This document shows, piece after piece, positions 38,544 to 47,473 of a stretch of 48,271 nucleotides of DNA. The stretch spans positions 1 to 48,271 of the forward strand of contig JACRNW010000002.1 of assembly GCA_016214745.1 (NCBI GenBank). The letters run 5' to 3'. The notes under the pieces were generated by a model. The model was not told where the DNA came from and searched no databases. It saw only the letters and a list, made by a program, of their open reading frames with translations. How positions within the stretch are numbered: position 1 is the stretch's first letter; every line of letters begins with the position of its first letter. This DNA comes from Candidatus Falkowiibacteriota bacterium. Lineage in GTDB: Bacteria; Patescibacteriota; Patescibacteriia; XYB2-FULL-38-15. Made by a program: the position numbers and the translations under genes.

Positions 38544-40298
38544 ATGAATAAAATAACGATTCCTATTAAAGGAATGCATTGCCGGTCATGTGAAATATTG
38601 GTGGAAAAAAATTTAAAAAACATTCGCGGTATTAATAGGGCGGAGGTAAATTATAAGGCGGGAAAGGCGGATATTTTTTATAATAATAGTTTACCCGCGG
38701 GTGAATCTATTAAGAAAGCCATAAAAGACGCCGGATATGATGTTGGGTATAAAGAAAAAGCGTCTTGGTTTTCAAAAGATAAAAGTGATTATATAAATTT
38801 GTTAAAAGGGGCGGGAATATTATTTCTTGTGTATTCTATCGCTAAATGGCTGGGGCTGTTTAGTTTCGGAATAGATACGGATAGCACAAATATCTTAATA
38901 GTTTTGGTTGTCGGTTTGGTGGCGGGGATTTCTACCTGCATGGCTTTGGTTGGAGGTTTGGTTTTAAGTTTATCCGCCAGGCACGCAGAGAAACATCCCG
39001 AAATATCCGCTAAGCAAAAATTTGTGCCGCATTTATATTTTAATTTGGGAAGAATAATCGGCTTCGGCATATTGGGCGGCGTAATCGGAATGCTTGGGTC
39101 AGTGGTGAGACCATCGATTGGCACTTTGGGGTTTATGACAATAGCCGTCGGCGGAGTGATGATATTTTTGGGATTGAAGTTGGTTGAAATATTTCCCGCC
39201 CTAAAAGATAAAACAATTTCTTTACCCAAGAGCATCGCTAATTTTTTTGGATTAAATAAAGAGCAAAAGGAATACAGCCATAAGGGTTCTTTTATAACGG
39301 GCGTGCTAACTTTTTTTCTGCCGTGCGGTTTTACTCAGGCTATGCAATTGTACGCAGTCTCTACCGGAAGTTTTTCGCGGGGTTTTTTAGTGATGAGTTT
39401 ATTCGCCTTGGGAACGGCGCCGGGACTTTTGGGAATCGGCGGGCTGGCATCGGTATTTAAAGGCAAGAAAGCCAAAATATTTTTCGCGGCAACCGGTCTG
39501 GCAGTAATTTTGCTTGGTTGGTTTAATATTGCAAATGGCAGCCAGCTCGTTTTTGGGGGAAAGGCAAACGGCGCTACCTCTTCCGGAGCCGATTTGTCAG
39601 GAGTTCAGGAAGTAAGGATGACTCAAGGGGGATCCGGATATTCACCCAATGAATTTACAATTGAAAAAGGGAAAAAAGTTAAATGGATTATAAACTCTAC
39701 CAACCAATTCAGTTGCGCCAGTTCGCTTGTAATGCCGAAGTATGGAATAAATGAATATCTCAAAAAGGGTGAAAATATAATTGAGTTTACGCCGACCGAA
39801 GTCGGACAAATTCCTTTTTCTTGTTCAATGGGAATGTATCGGGGTGTGTTTAATGTTGTTGAATCCGGCAGTTCCTCGGTGAATTCCGCCGCCAAACAAA
39901 ATGTGGCGGCCCTGCCGAGCGGCGGAGGATGCGGTGCTGGCGGGGGAGGTTGCGGATGCGGGGGAGGAGCGCCGAAAAAAAGTTTAGATTCGTCTCCAAC
40001 CGCAGCAATAGATTCAAACAGCGAGCAGGTAATTAAAACTCAATACACCTTATCCGAAGATATTGTACCCAATCGATTTGTCGTTAGAAGGGGAGTTCCG
40101 GTCCGATTCGAAATTGATGTAAAGGAAAACGGGCAGGGTTGCATGAGTTCGATCATGGTTCCGGATTTGTATAATAATCCGCAATATTTGCAAGGAGGAA
40201 CAAAAATAGTTATGGCTTTCACGCCGGATAGGGAAGGCGATTATGACATCACCTGCGCCATGGGGGTGCCGAGGGGTGTTATCACGGTTACTAATTAA
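38544..40298 (+). CDS. HMA - TauE/DsbD_2-type membrane domain - double cupredoxin fusion
   Basis: 584 aa. Residues 1-65: heavy-metal-associated domain with GMHCRSC. About 90-345: polytopic 'sulfite exporter TauE/UreH-like' (DsbD_2) domain, with FLPCGFTQAMQLYAVSTGS and LGTAPGLLGIGGL. About 355-450: first plastocyanin-like domain (CASSLVMPKY, then CSMGMYRG). About 459-473: Gly-Cys linker (GGGCGAGGGGCGCGGG). About 496-584: second cupredoxin (CMSSIMVPDLY, then CAMGVPRG). All modules can bind or pass Cu(I). The role may be copper handover between the cytoplasm, membrane and outer face; that is inference. Confidence 0.85.
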   Translation: MNKITIPIKGMHCRSCEILVEKNLKNIRGINRAEVNYKAGKADIFYNNSLPAGESIKKAIKDAGYDVGYKEKASWFSKDKSDYINLLKGAGILFLVYSIAKWLGLFSFGIDTDSTNILIVLVVGLVAGISTCMALVGGLVLSLSARHAEKHPEISAKQKFVPHLYFNLGRIIGFGILGGVIGMLGSVVRPSIGTLGFMTIAVGGVMIFLGLKLVEIFPALKDKTISLPKSIANFFGLNKEQKEYSHKGSFITGVLTFFLPCGFTQAMQLYAVSTGSFSRGFLVMSLFALGTAPGLLGIGGLASVFKGKKAKIFFAATGLAVILLGWFNIANGSQLVFGGKANGATSSGADLSGVQEVRMTQGGSGYSPNEFTIEKGKKVKWIINSTNQFSCASSLVMPKYGINEYLKKGENIIEFTPTEVGQIPFSCSMGMYRGVFNVVESGSSSVNSAAKQNVAALPSGGGCGAGGGGCGCGGGAPKKSLDSSPTAAIDSNSEQVIKTQYTLSEDIVPNRFVVRRGVPVRFEIDVKENGQGCMSSIMVPDLYNNPQYLQGGTKIVMAFTPDREGDYDITCAMGVPRGVITVTN

Positions 40299-40315
40299 TA
40301 AAAATAAATAATTTT

Positions 40316-40519
40316 ATGATAACTAAATTTCAAATTACAAACATAACTTGCGATGCCTGCATAAAATTAAGTAAAGATGTTTTAAAAAATTTGCCCAGCG
40401 TGAAAAAGGTAGAGATTGACAATACCGGATTAGCAACAATTGAACCCGGCGACAATCTTTCCTGGGAAGAAATAAAAAATACTTTAGCTAAAATTGATAA
40501 AAATGCGTTTTTAATTTAA
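40316..40519 (+). CDS. Free-standing HMA-domain metallochaperone
   Basis: 67 aa, one ferredoxin-like HMA fold: FQITNITCDACIKLSKDVLKNLPSVKKVEID, with the CxxC as C13-D-A-C16. Lacks the GM before the motif (ITCDAC rather than GMxCxxC). Probably carries Cu(I) to CopA or the fusion protein. Inside the operon, 17 nt downstream. Confidence 0.8.
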   Translation: MITKFQITNITCDACIKLSKDVLKNLPSVKKVEIDNTGLATIEPGDNLSWEEIKNTLAKIDKNAFLI

Positions 40520-40532
40520 TTAATAATTTTTT

Positions 40533-41576
40533 ATGTACTCAAAATTAAATTTTAAAATTTATGGAGCGGCTAATTCCGGCGATCTGGATTTAATTGAAGA
40601 TAATTTAAAATCCCAGGAGGGGATAAGAGCGGTAAAACTTTTCCCGGCCAAAGGGCATACTGAAATTAAAATGGAAATTGATGCCGCCAAAATTACAAAA
40701 GATCAGGTTTTTGATATTATAAAAATTAGTGGAGATTTGAGAATAGTAGAGCAAGAGGGAATAAAATCAAAGATAAACGCGGAGGCGCAAAAAATGGATA
40801 TTTCGTTGCCGACTGGATCTCCCGGCTGGTTTGAAAATTTTTTGTCGAAAAATCCCTCAAAGGCATTTTTTGTCCTCGGGTTATTGGTCAGTATTTTTAT
40901 AATGTCTTTGATCGCGAATATTTTATTCGGATTTATTTGGTTTAAATCTAGGGAGGTTCAAGCTTCGGGACCGGGGAATTTAGTTCAAAATAATCCCGCG
41001 CCCGCGCCACAAGCTCCTTCTCCCGGTCCGGAAGCTCCGGCAGTCGGTCAAATCCAAGATTTTAGCATCACTAAAAATGATCACGTACGCGGAAATTTCG
41101 ACGCACCCATCACCCTGGTGGAATATTCTGACTTTGAATGTCCATACTGCGGGAAACATTTTCCGACTTTAAACAAAATTTTGAACGACTATAAGGGACA
41201 AGTTCGTCTCGTGTATAAACATTTTCCTTTGAGTTTCCATCAAAATTCCGAGAAGGCGGCCGAAGCATCCGAATGCGCGAGCGAGCAAGGGAAGTTTTGG
41301 GAATATCATGATAAATTATTTGAAAATCAGTCTGGCGGCTACAGTATTGCCAATTTCAAACAATGGGCAAACGATTTAAATTTGGATACTTCTAAATTTA
41401 ATGATTGTTTGGATTCCGGCAAGTTTGCGAGTAAAGTGCAGGCCGACTTAGCGGACGGCCAAAATAGGGGCGTAGGGGGAACGCCGGCGACTTTTGTTAA
41501 CGGGCAATTGGTTTCCGGTGCCGTGCCTTACGAATCGTTTAAAAATGTAATTGATCAAATTTTAAATAATAATTAA
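40533..41576 (+). CDS. DsbA-like thiol oxidoreductase with N-terminal HMA-like domain
   Basis: 347 aa. Residues 1-70 look like an HMA fold without CxxC (FKIYGAANSGDLDLIEDNL). TM at about 112-135, then a Pro/Ala linker. The thioredoxin-fold DSBA domain has C203-P-Y-C206 (DFECPYCGKHFP), the cis-Pro loop GGTPATFVNG, and helical insert. Catalyses disulfide bond formation or isomerisation outside the membrane. Its partner could be the CcdA-like protein at 44960. The metal-less HMA domain may serve in docking. Confidence 0.85.
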   Translation: MYSKLNFKIYGAANSGDLDLIEDNLKSQEGIRAVKLFPAKGHTEIKMEIDAAKITKDQVFDIIKISGDLRIVEQEGIKSKINAEAQKMDISLPTGSPGWFENFLSKNPSKAFFVLGLLVSIFIMSLIANILFGFIWFKSREVQASGPGNLVQNNPAPAPQAPSPGPEAPAVGQIQDFSITKNDHVRGNFDAPITLVEYSDFECPYCGKHFPTLNKILNDYKGQVRLVYKHFPLSFHQNSEKAAEASECASEQGKFWEYHDKLFENQSGGYSIANFKQWANDLNLDTSKFNDCLDSGKFASKVQADLADGQNRGVGGTPATFVNGQLVSGAVPYESFKNVIDQILNNN

Positions 41577-41585
41577 AGATAATAT

Positions 41586-44282
41586 ATGGATAGAAAAATA
41601 AAGTTGAAAATCATCGGGATGCATTGCGGTTCTTGCGAAAAAATTATTGAAATGGAGCTCCGAGATATTCCCGGGTTGAAGTCGGCTAAAATAAATTTTC
41701 AATCCGGAGAAGGGGAAGTGATTGTCAGCGAAGAAGTGAGCGATGAGCAGATTATTAAAGCCGTAGAGAAGGCCGGCTATAGCGTAAATATAATTGGTAA
41801 TGTAAATATCGGCGCGGACGGCGGTAGTTTAATCCATGAAAAAAAAGATCATGATATTGTTTTTGAGAAAAATAATATAGAGAACATGGAAAATAGCCAG
41901 AAAAAAATAGAGTTGAGTGATGGGCGGGCTAATTTTGCAGTGGGCGGCATGCATTGTGTGTCTTGCGCAAAAGTAATTGAGAGAAGTTTACGCAAGGTTT
42001 CCGGCGTAAAAGAAGTTAATGTTAATTTTACCGCCGAAAAGGCCAGAGTAATATTTGATTCTTCAAAAGCAACTTTGAATGATTTGATTACCGCCGTTAA
42101 ATCGGCCGGTTATAAAGCTGTGCCCGTTGATAACTCCGACCTCGAAGCAGAAAGAAAAAGAAAAGAAATGGAAATTAAAAGTTACCGGGTAAAATTTTTA
42201 GTTTCGCTTGCGTTGAGTTTGCCGATGCTGTATTTTATGCTTTTTGATTTTTTTGGATTTATGCCGTTCAGAGCGGCGTTATTGGCTTATGTCGGTATAA
42301 TCTCTTTGGTGCTGACTCTGCCGGTGCAATTTATAATCGGCGCAGGTTTTTATAAAGGCATGTGGAGCAGTTTGAAAATGAAAACATTCAACATGGACAG
42401 TTTGATTGCGATTGGCACAAGCACGGCGTTTTTTTACAGTCTGGCGCAATTTTTAAGTTATGCAATTAGAAATGGATCAGTTGTTGGATTGAACGGCGCC
42501 AAAATTCCTGAATTATATTTTGAAACCGCCGCCTTTCTAATCACTTTCGTCATTTTGGGCAAATGGTTGGAAACCAAAGCTAAGGGCCGCACCTCGGAAG
42601 CGATTAAAAAATTAATGGGTTTACAACCCAAAACTGCCCGAGTATTAAAAGGTGGCGAGGCAATCGATATTCCTATTGAACAAGTTAAAAAGGGTGACAT
42701 CGTGCTCGTGCGTCCGGGAGAAAAAATTCCGGTTGATGGAGTTTTAACAAAAGGAAAGTCAGCAGTAGATGAGTCCATGATTACCGGAGAAAGCATTCCG
42801 GTTGAAAAAAATATTGGTGATAAAATTATTGGCGCAACAATTAATAAACACGGTAGTTTTGAATTTGAAGCGACAAAGGTTGGTGATGAAACAGCCTTGG
42901 CGCAAATCATCCGTTTGATTGAAGAAGCCCAGGGGTCAAAGGCGCCGATTCAAGCCATGGCGGATAAAATTTCCGCTTGGTTTGTGCCGACAGTTTTAGT
43001 GTTGGCCGCCGCGACTTTTGTAGTTTGGTTTTTATTAATGGGCGCCAGCCTTTCCTTTGCCTTGATGGCCTTTACATCAGTGATAGTAATCGCTTGTCCA
43101 TGCGCCCTGGGTCTTGCGACGCCCACCGCCATTATGGTTGGCACCGGTAAGGGAGCAGAGTATGGAGTTTTGATTAAAGGGGGCGAGCCGCTTGAGGCGG
43201 CAAATAAAATTGATACGATTGTTTTTGATAAAACCGGTACTCTGACCAAAGGCCAGCCGGAGGTGACCGATATTATTGGCGCCGGATTAAGCGATGAAGA
43301 TGAAATTATTAGAATCACCGCCAGCTTGGAAAAATTATCCGAGCATCCTTTGGCTGAAGCAATTGTTAAGTATGCCGAAGAAGAAAAGATACAGCTTTCC
43401 GAAGCTGCGGAATTTAAAGCGATTCCTGGGCATGGGGTGGAAGGGGAAATAGCCGGTCAAAAATATTATTTTGGTAATCGTAAATTGGTTGCCGACGTTC
43501 TTGGCCTGGGAATGGATCTTATTGAAAAAAAACTTCGCAGGCTTGAAGAAGGCGGGAAGACGGCAATGATTTTATCTTCAGAAAAAGAAATTTTAGGATT
43601 GGTGGCCGTAGCGGATACTATTAAAGAAAATACTGTTGAAGCCGTGAGTAAATTGCAAAAAAAAGGTATTCGGGTGTTTATGATTACCGGTGATAATCAA
43701 AGAACAGCCGAAGCAATTGCTAAGCAAGTAGGCATTACCAATGTGCTGGCTGAAGTTTTGCCGGAAGATAAGGCCAACGAGGTGAGAAAACTTCAGGGCG
43801 CCGGCGCCAAGGTGGCTATGGTCGGAGACGGAATTAACGACGCTCCGGCCTTGGCTCAAGCTGATTTAGGAATTGCCATGGGTGGCGGCACTGATGTGGC
43901 TATGGAAACGGGCGGAATTGTAATTATTAAAAATGACTTAAGAGATGTCTTAACCGCCATCAAACTTAGCCGAGATTCCATGGGGAAAATAAAACAAAAT
44001 ATGTTTTTCGCCTTATTTTACAATGTCATTGGTATTCCAATTGCAGCGAGGGTATTTGCCGGCCTGGGTCTTGTTTTAAAACCCGAATTGGCGGGACTTG
44101 CCATGGCTTTCAGTTCCATTTCCGTAGTATCTAATTCTCTGTTGCTCAAATATTTTAATCCACAAAAAAGAAATTATATTTCCATGATTGCCCCATTTAT
44201 TTTGGCTATATTGTTTGCTTTGGTGTTTATTGAATTCGGTAAAATCAGCTCTGGTATGGCCGTCGTGGAGGATATGAAATAA
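41586..44282 (+). CDS. copA: Copper-exporting P1B-type ATPase CopA
   Basis: 898 aa. Two N-terminal HMA domains: GMHCGSC (about 11-17) and GMHCVSC (about 120-126). Eight TMs with the CPC ion motif (about 505, [15 protein letters not shown]), TGES actuator motif, DKTGT phosphorylation site (about 548), [17 protein letters not shown] (about 747). These mark Cu(I) (IB-1) ATPases. Main copper export pump of the operon. Confidence 0.95.
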   Translation: MDRKIKLKIIGMHCGSCEKIIEMELRDIPGLKSAKINFQSGEGEVIVSEEVSDEQIIKAVEKAGYSVNIIGNVNIGADGGSLIHEKKDHDIVFEKNNIENMENSQKKIELSDGRANFAVGGMHCVSCAKVIERSLRKVSGVKEVNVNFTAEKARVIFDSSKATLNDLITAVKSAGYKAVPVDNSDLEAERKRKEMEIKSYRVKFLVSLALSLPMLYFMLFDFFGFMPFRAALLAYVGIISLVLTLPVQFIIGAGFYKGMWSSLKMKTFNMDSLIAIGTSTAFFYSLAQFLSYAIRNGSVVGLNGAKIPELYFETAAFLITFVILGKWLETKAKGRTSEAIKKLMGLQPKTARVLKGGEAIDIPIEQVKKGDIVLVRPGEKIPVDGVLTKGKSAVDESMITGESIPVEKNIGDKIIGATINKHGSFEFEATKVGDETALAQIIRLIEEAQGSKAPIQAMADKISAWFVPTVLVLAAATFVVWFLLMGASLSFALMAFTSVIVIACPCALGLATPTAIMVGTGKGAEYGVLIKGGEPLEAANKIDTIVFDKTGTLTKGQPEVTDIIGAGLSDEDEIIRITASLEKLSEHPLAEAIVKYAEEEKIQLSEAAEFKAIPGHGVEGEIAGQKYYFGNRKLVADVLGLGMDLIEKKLRRLEEGGKTAMILSSEKEILGLVAVADTIKENTVEAVSKLQKKGIRVFMITGDNQRTAEAIAKQVGITNVLAEVLPEDKANEVRKLQGAGAKVAMVGDGINDAPALAQADLGIAMGGGTDVAMETGGIVIIKNDLRDVLTAIKLSRDSMGKIKQNMFFALFYNVIGIPIAARVFAGLGLVLKPELAGLAMAFSSISVVSNSLLLKYFNPQKRNYISMIAPFILAILFALVFIEFGKISSGMAVVEDMK

Positions 44283-44430
44283 AGGGCGTAAAACCCCCCC
44301 CGATATCTGCGCTCGCCTCACTCCGCCTTGGCGGGGTCTCACTCGTTTGATAATACTTCGTGTTATCTTCACTCGCTCGGAAAAACAAAAGGATTTGCTC
44401 TTCCCTCACTCGCTTGATAATAAAAATTTT
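44283..44430. repeat. Non-coding tract with CACTCGCTTGATAAT repeats
   Basis: Repeated ACTCG(C/T)TTGATAAT phrases and a GCCTTGGCGGGG-type half-palindrome near 44320. No gene on either strand. Breaks the otherwise tight copper operon; no terminator recognised. Confidence 0.5.
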
Positions 44431-44934
44431 ATGCGACATGACAAAAAACGGGATAATTCCACTTTATGGATAATTGGCATTACGGTTATTTTAACCGCGC
44501 TGGTTATAGTTGGTTTATCTAAAAATAAACAACAGAGCAGTGGCGTGTCAGAACCAAGCCAGCTGCAGGTTTCGGAGGAAAATTATGATTTTGGCACGAT
44601 TTCCATGGCTAACGGCAAAGTAAGAAAAGTTTTTACTTTTAAAAATAACACGGCTCAAACTATTGTAGCCGAGAAATTGTATACCTCTTGCATGTGCACC
44701 GAGGCCTCGTTTATAAAAAATGGCCAAAGTTTTGGTCCTTTCAGCATGCCCGCGCACGGTTTCATTCCAGAAATAAATGAAAATATAGATGCCGGACAAG
44801 AAGCGCAGATTGAAGTGGTATTTGACCCGGCGGCTCATGGGCCGGCTGGCGTTGGTCCGATTGAGCGCCAAGCTACACTGGAAACAAGCGACGGCCAGCT
44901 GGTATTTAAATTTAAGGCTCAGGTTACGCCTTGA
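44431..44934 (+). CDS. DUF1573-domain membrane-anchored protein
   Basis: 167 aa. N-terminal signal-anchor (about 12-28), then an Ig-like DUF1573 domain: SEENYDFGTISMANGKVRKVFTFKNNTAQTI, LYTSCMCTEAS, and EAQIEVVFDPAAHGPAG. The CMC Cys pair is typical of this family. Often found next to thiol/cytochrome or copper genes; role not established. Start ATG at 44431. Confidence 0.8.
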   Translation: MRHDKKRDNSTLWIIGITVILTALVIVGLSKNKQQSSGVSEPSQLQVSEENYDFGTISMANGKVRKVFTFKNNTAQTIVAEKLYTSCMCTEASFIKNGQSFGPFSMPAHGFIPEINENIDAGQEAQIEVVFDPAAHGPAGVGPIERQATLETSDGQLVFKFKAQVTP

Positions 44935-44959
44935 GAGTTATTTTATTTGCGATTTGTTT

Positions 44960-45745
44960 ATGAAAAATAAAAGACTATATATAATTTTGGGAATACTTGT
45001 CGCGGCGATTGGCTCTTTGCTGTTTTTAAAATCCAGTACCGGTTCCGCGAAAATAATTTGGGATATCTCTGGGGGCGGGACAATATTATTTCCTTTGGTT
45101 TCCGTATCGGCCCTGATAGACAGCATAAATCCTTGCGCTTTTTCCATCCTGCTTTTAACGATTGCGTTTTTGTTTAGTCTCGGCGCGATGAGGGCAGGAA
45201 TAATTAAAATCGGCGCGGCTTATATCTTTGGTATTTTTTTGGCATATTTATTGATTGGTTTGGGGATATTGGGTACATTACATATTTTTAACACGCCGCA
45301 TTTTATGGGAAAATTGGGGGCGTTTATTTTGATTGCGATGGGCGTGATAAATTTACTCAATGAATTTATACCCAAATTTCCCATCAAATTACAAATTCCC
45401 CGCTTCGCGCATGGTAAGATGGCCGATTTAATGAAAAAGAGCTCGCTTCCGACTGTATTTTTTTTGGGAATGCTGGTTGGATTATGCGAATTTCCTTGCA
45501 CGGGCGGCCCTTATCTTATGGTTTTGGGATTATTACGAGATGGCGCGACTTATGTGAAAGGATTATTCTACTTAATTTGGTATAACCTTTTATTTATCCT
45601 TCCGCTCGCCGCAGTGCTCTTCGTCGCGAGTGATAGATCAGTTTTGGAAAAATTGCAGGAATGGAAAAAAAATAATTTAAACAAAACACGTCTGGTTGGC
45701 GGTCTAATTATGATTGTCTTGGGCGTGCTAATTTTTTTAATGTAA
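44960..45745 (+). CDS. CcdA/DsbD-like thiol-electron transporter
   Basis: 261 aa. After a first TM and linker, six TMs with SINPCAFSILLLTIAFL and the paired EFPCTGGPYLMVLGLL; the two Cys (in NPC and FPC) are the redox pair of CcdA/DsbD. Moves electrons from cytoplasmic thioredoxin to outer thiol proteins, so it may keep copper-binding Cys or the DsbA-like protein reduced. The ATG at 44960 is used; the upstream open frame overlaps DUF1573. Confidence 0.85.
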   Translation: MKNKRLYIILGILVAAIGSLLFLKSSTGSAKIIWDISGGGTILFPLVSVSALIDSINPCAFSILLLTIAFLFSLGAMRAGIIKIGAAYIFGIFLAYLLIGLGILGTLHIFNTPHFMGKLGAFILIAMGVINLLNEFIPKFPIKLQIPRFAHGKMADLMKKSSLPTVFFLGMLVGLCEFPCTGGPYLMVLGLLRDGATYVKGLFYLIWYNLLFILPLAAVLFVASDRSVLEKLQEWKKNNLNKTRLVGGLIMIVLGVLIFLM

Positions 45746-45751
45746 AAATTT

Positions 45752-46261
45752 ATGGCTGAAGTCAAAGACTACCAAGATTTAATGAAAAAAATAAACGATA
45801 TAAAAAAAGAAGGAAAGATTGATTTATCTGTTGATGAGGATTTAAGTATTGCGATAATGAATTTAGTCAGCCTGGAAGAACATTTTTTCTTTACCGCAGA
45901 AAAAACCGGCAAGGAAGAATACTATAAATTTTTGGAGACGATTAGAGAAATGAGAAAAGAATTTTTAGGCATGATGATAAAACAATATGAAGGAGAGGTT
46001 TGGTGCATATCAAAGCATTTGCTGGCCGCTTCCATGAGATTAATGGAGGTGGGAACTAAAATGCAATCTCACGGGCAACCGGATTTGTCTAAAAATATGT
46101 TTCATAAATCTTACGAACTTTTTAAATTGTTTTTTTCTTTGAGGCTTAATCTTATACGGTTGCCGGAAATTAAAAAAGAAGATGTTCAAAAAATTGATTT
46201 AGATAAACCATGGACCAAAGAGGAAATTTTAAATAAATTACTTGATTGTTGTAAAGAATAA
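45752..46261 (+). CDS. Unknown helical protein in the copper/thiol operon
   Basis: 169 aa, all-helical, with SLEEHFFFTAEKTGKEEYYKFLETIREMRKEFL, then WCISKHLLAASMRLMEVGTKM, ending LLDCCKE. His/Glu-rich helices and a terminal Cys pair could bind metal or haem, but no known motif is matched. No signal or TM. 6 nt after the CcdA-like gene. Confidence 0.6.
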   Translation: MAEVKDYQDLMKKINDIKKEGKIDLSVDEDLSIAIMNLVSLEEHFFFTAEKTGKEEYYKFLETIREMRKEFLGMMIKQYEGEVWCISKHLLAASMRLMEVGTKMQSHGQPDLSKNMFHKSYELFKLFFSLRLNLIRLPEIKKEDVQKIDLDKPWTKEEILNKLLDCCKE

Positions 46262-46286
46262 ATTACATTGTTGACAGATAATTTTT

Positions 46287-47063
46287 GTGATTCCGTATTT
46301 TAATTTTTTTATTGTCGCGGTAGGCCCCATGCGCTTGCATACGTGGGGATTTTTTGTCGGGCTTGGTATTGTTTGTGTTTTGTGGATAGCGTATGCCAGG
46401 GCGCGACGGTTTGGACTCAGCACAAGCAGGCTCATTGATTGGAGCGTCTGGGCAATTGTCGCGGCCTTTATTAGTGCGCGGATAGCGCACGTTTTTTTGT
46501 ATGACTGGCCTTCTTTTGCGGAACATCCGATCGCCATCTTTAAAATTTGGCAAGGCGGATTGTCGTCCTTCGGCGGATTTTTAGGCGCGGCCGTTGCGTC
46601 TTTAATTTATGCGCGTGTTAAAAAAATAAATTTTTGGCAATATGCCGACGTTGTTATGTACGGCTTTCCTTTGGGACTTGGCATTGGTCGCCTTGGGTGT
46701 TTCATAAATCATCTGCATGTTGGCATTCGCTCATCTTCATTTTTGGCAGTCGCTTTCCCGGACGGTCCCAGGCTTGACATGGGTTTGGTTGAATCACTTT
46801 TCGGTTTTGCCTTATTTGCGGTCTATGTATTTTTAGAACGCAAGAGGCCGCAGAAGAATGCGTATCTTCCGATAACAATGGTTATTTATGGTATTGCGCG
46901 TTTTTTTATTGATTTTGGCCGCGCAACTGATATCCCAAATCCCGACGTCCGTTTCATTGGCTTAACGCTGGCTCAATTTGGGAGTATACTATTAGTAATA
47001 GGCGGCGTGATAATTTGGCGGCATCTTTTTACTAAAAAGGCAGCTCGTTTGAATATCAATTAA
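46287..47063 (+). CDS. Divergent prolipoprotein diacylglyceryl transferase (Lgt) family protein
   Basis: 258 aa, about seven TMs, GTG start at 46287. The Lgt plan is clear: IPYFNFFIVAVGPMRLHTWGFFVGLGI, IWQGGLSSFGGFLGA, GLGIGRLGCFINHLHVG, and ITMVIYGIARFFIDFGR. Compared with remembered E. coli Lgt: HGG is FGG, GRIGNFINGELWG is GRLGCFINHLHVG, so the His103, Asn146 and Glu151 equivalents are changed while the Arg is kept. Either a divergent Lgt subfamily or a related transferase with another acceptor. In the copper operon region; the window also carries lipoprotein signals needing an Lgt. Confidence 0.75.
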   Translation: MIPYFNFFIVAVGPMRLHTWGFFVGLGIVCVLWIAYARARRFGLSTSRLIDWSVWAIVAAFISARIAHVFLYDWPSFAEHPIAIFKIWQGGLSSFGGFLGAAVASLIYARVKKINFWQYADVVMYGFPLGLGIGRLGCFINHLHVGIRSSSFLAVAFPDGPRLDMGLVESLFGFALFAVYVFLERKRPQKNAYLPITMVIYGIARFFIDFGRATDIPNPDVRFIGLTLAQFGSILLVIGGVIIWRHLFTKKAARLNIN

Positions 47064-47090
47064 TGTAATTTATAATTAACCCACAATCAT

Positions 47091-47357
47091 ATGGGCAAAT
47101 TATCGATCGGCAAATATGCTGGTCTCTGCGTCTTGGGCGGAGAGATCGCGTATACGGCGTGTCTTTTTTACGGCACCATGCTCACGGGCAAGGTGGCCGA
47201 ACTTCATCACGCCATCTTTGAACTCCTTCCGGGGTTCACCTGGCTCGGCATCGGGAGTTTCCTGGCCGGCGCGCTGACTATCGCAGTTTGGTCCGGGTTG
47301 GGTGGCGCCTATATTGCTTGGATGCATAATGCAAGTATCAAGGAGCAGGCAAAGTAG
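47091..47357 (+). CDS. Small membrane protein, DUF5676-like
   Basis: 88 aa, two TMs (about 7-30 and 50-75). HHAIFELLPGFTWLGIGSFLAGAL matches the GFTWLxxGSFxxG pattern of DUF5676 membrane proteins, which are often found in copper/silver resistance neighbourhoods. It has a higher-GC start than its neighbours. Role unknown. Confidence 0.6.
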   Translation: MGKLSIGKYAGLCVLGGEIAYTACLFYGTMLTGKVAELHHAIFELLPGFTWLGIGSFLAGALTIAVWSGLGGAYIAWMHNASIKEQAK

Positions 47358-47473
47358 CTGAAATCAAAATATAATTTAGGGCCGAAGAAAAAGGGGGATT
47401 TGGGATTTGTCGGTTCGCCAAATATTAATGTATGACAAATACAAAAATTTTTAGTTTTTGATTATTTATTATT

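Noticed and set aside
46262-46330. TTGACA at 46270 as promoter for the Lgt-like gene.
   Set aside because: A matching -10 would fall downstream of the GTG start that best fits the family; kept as undecided and not listed.
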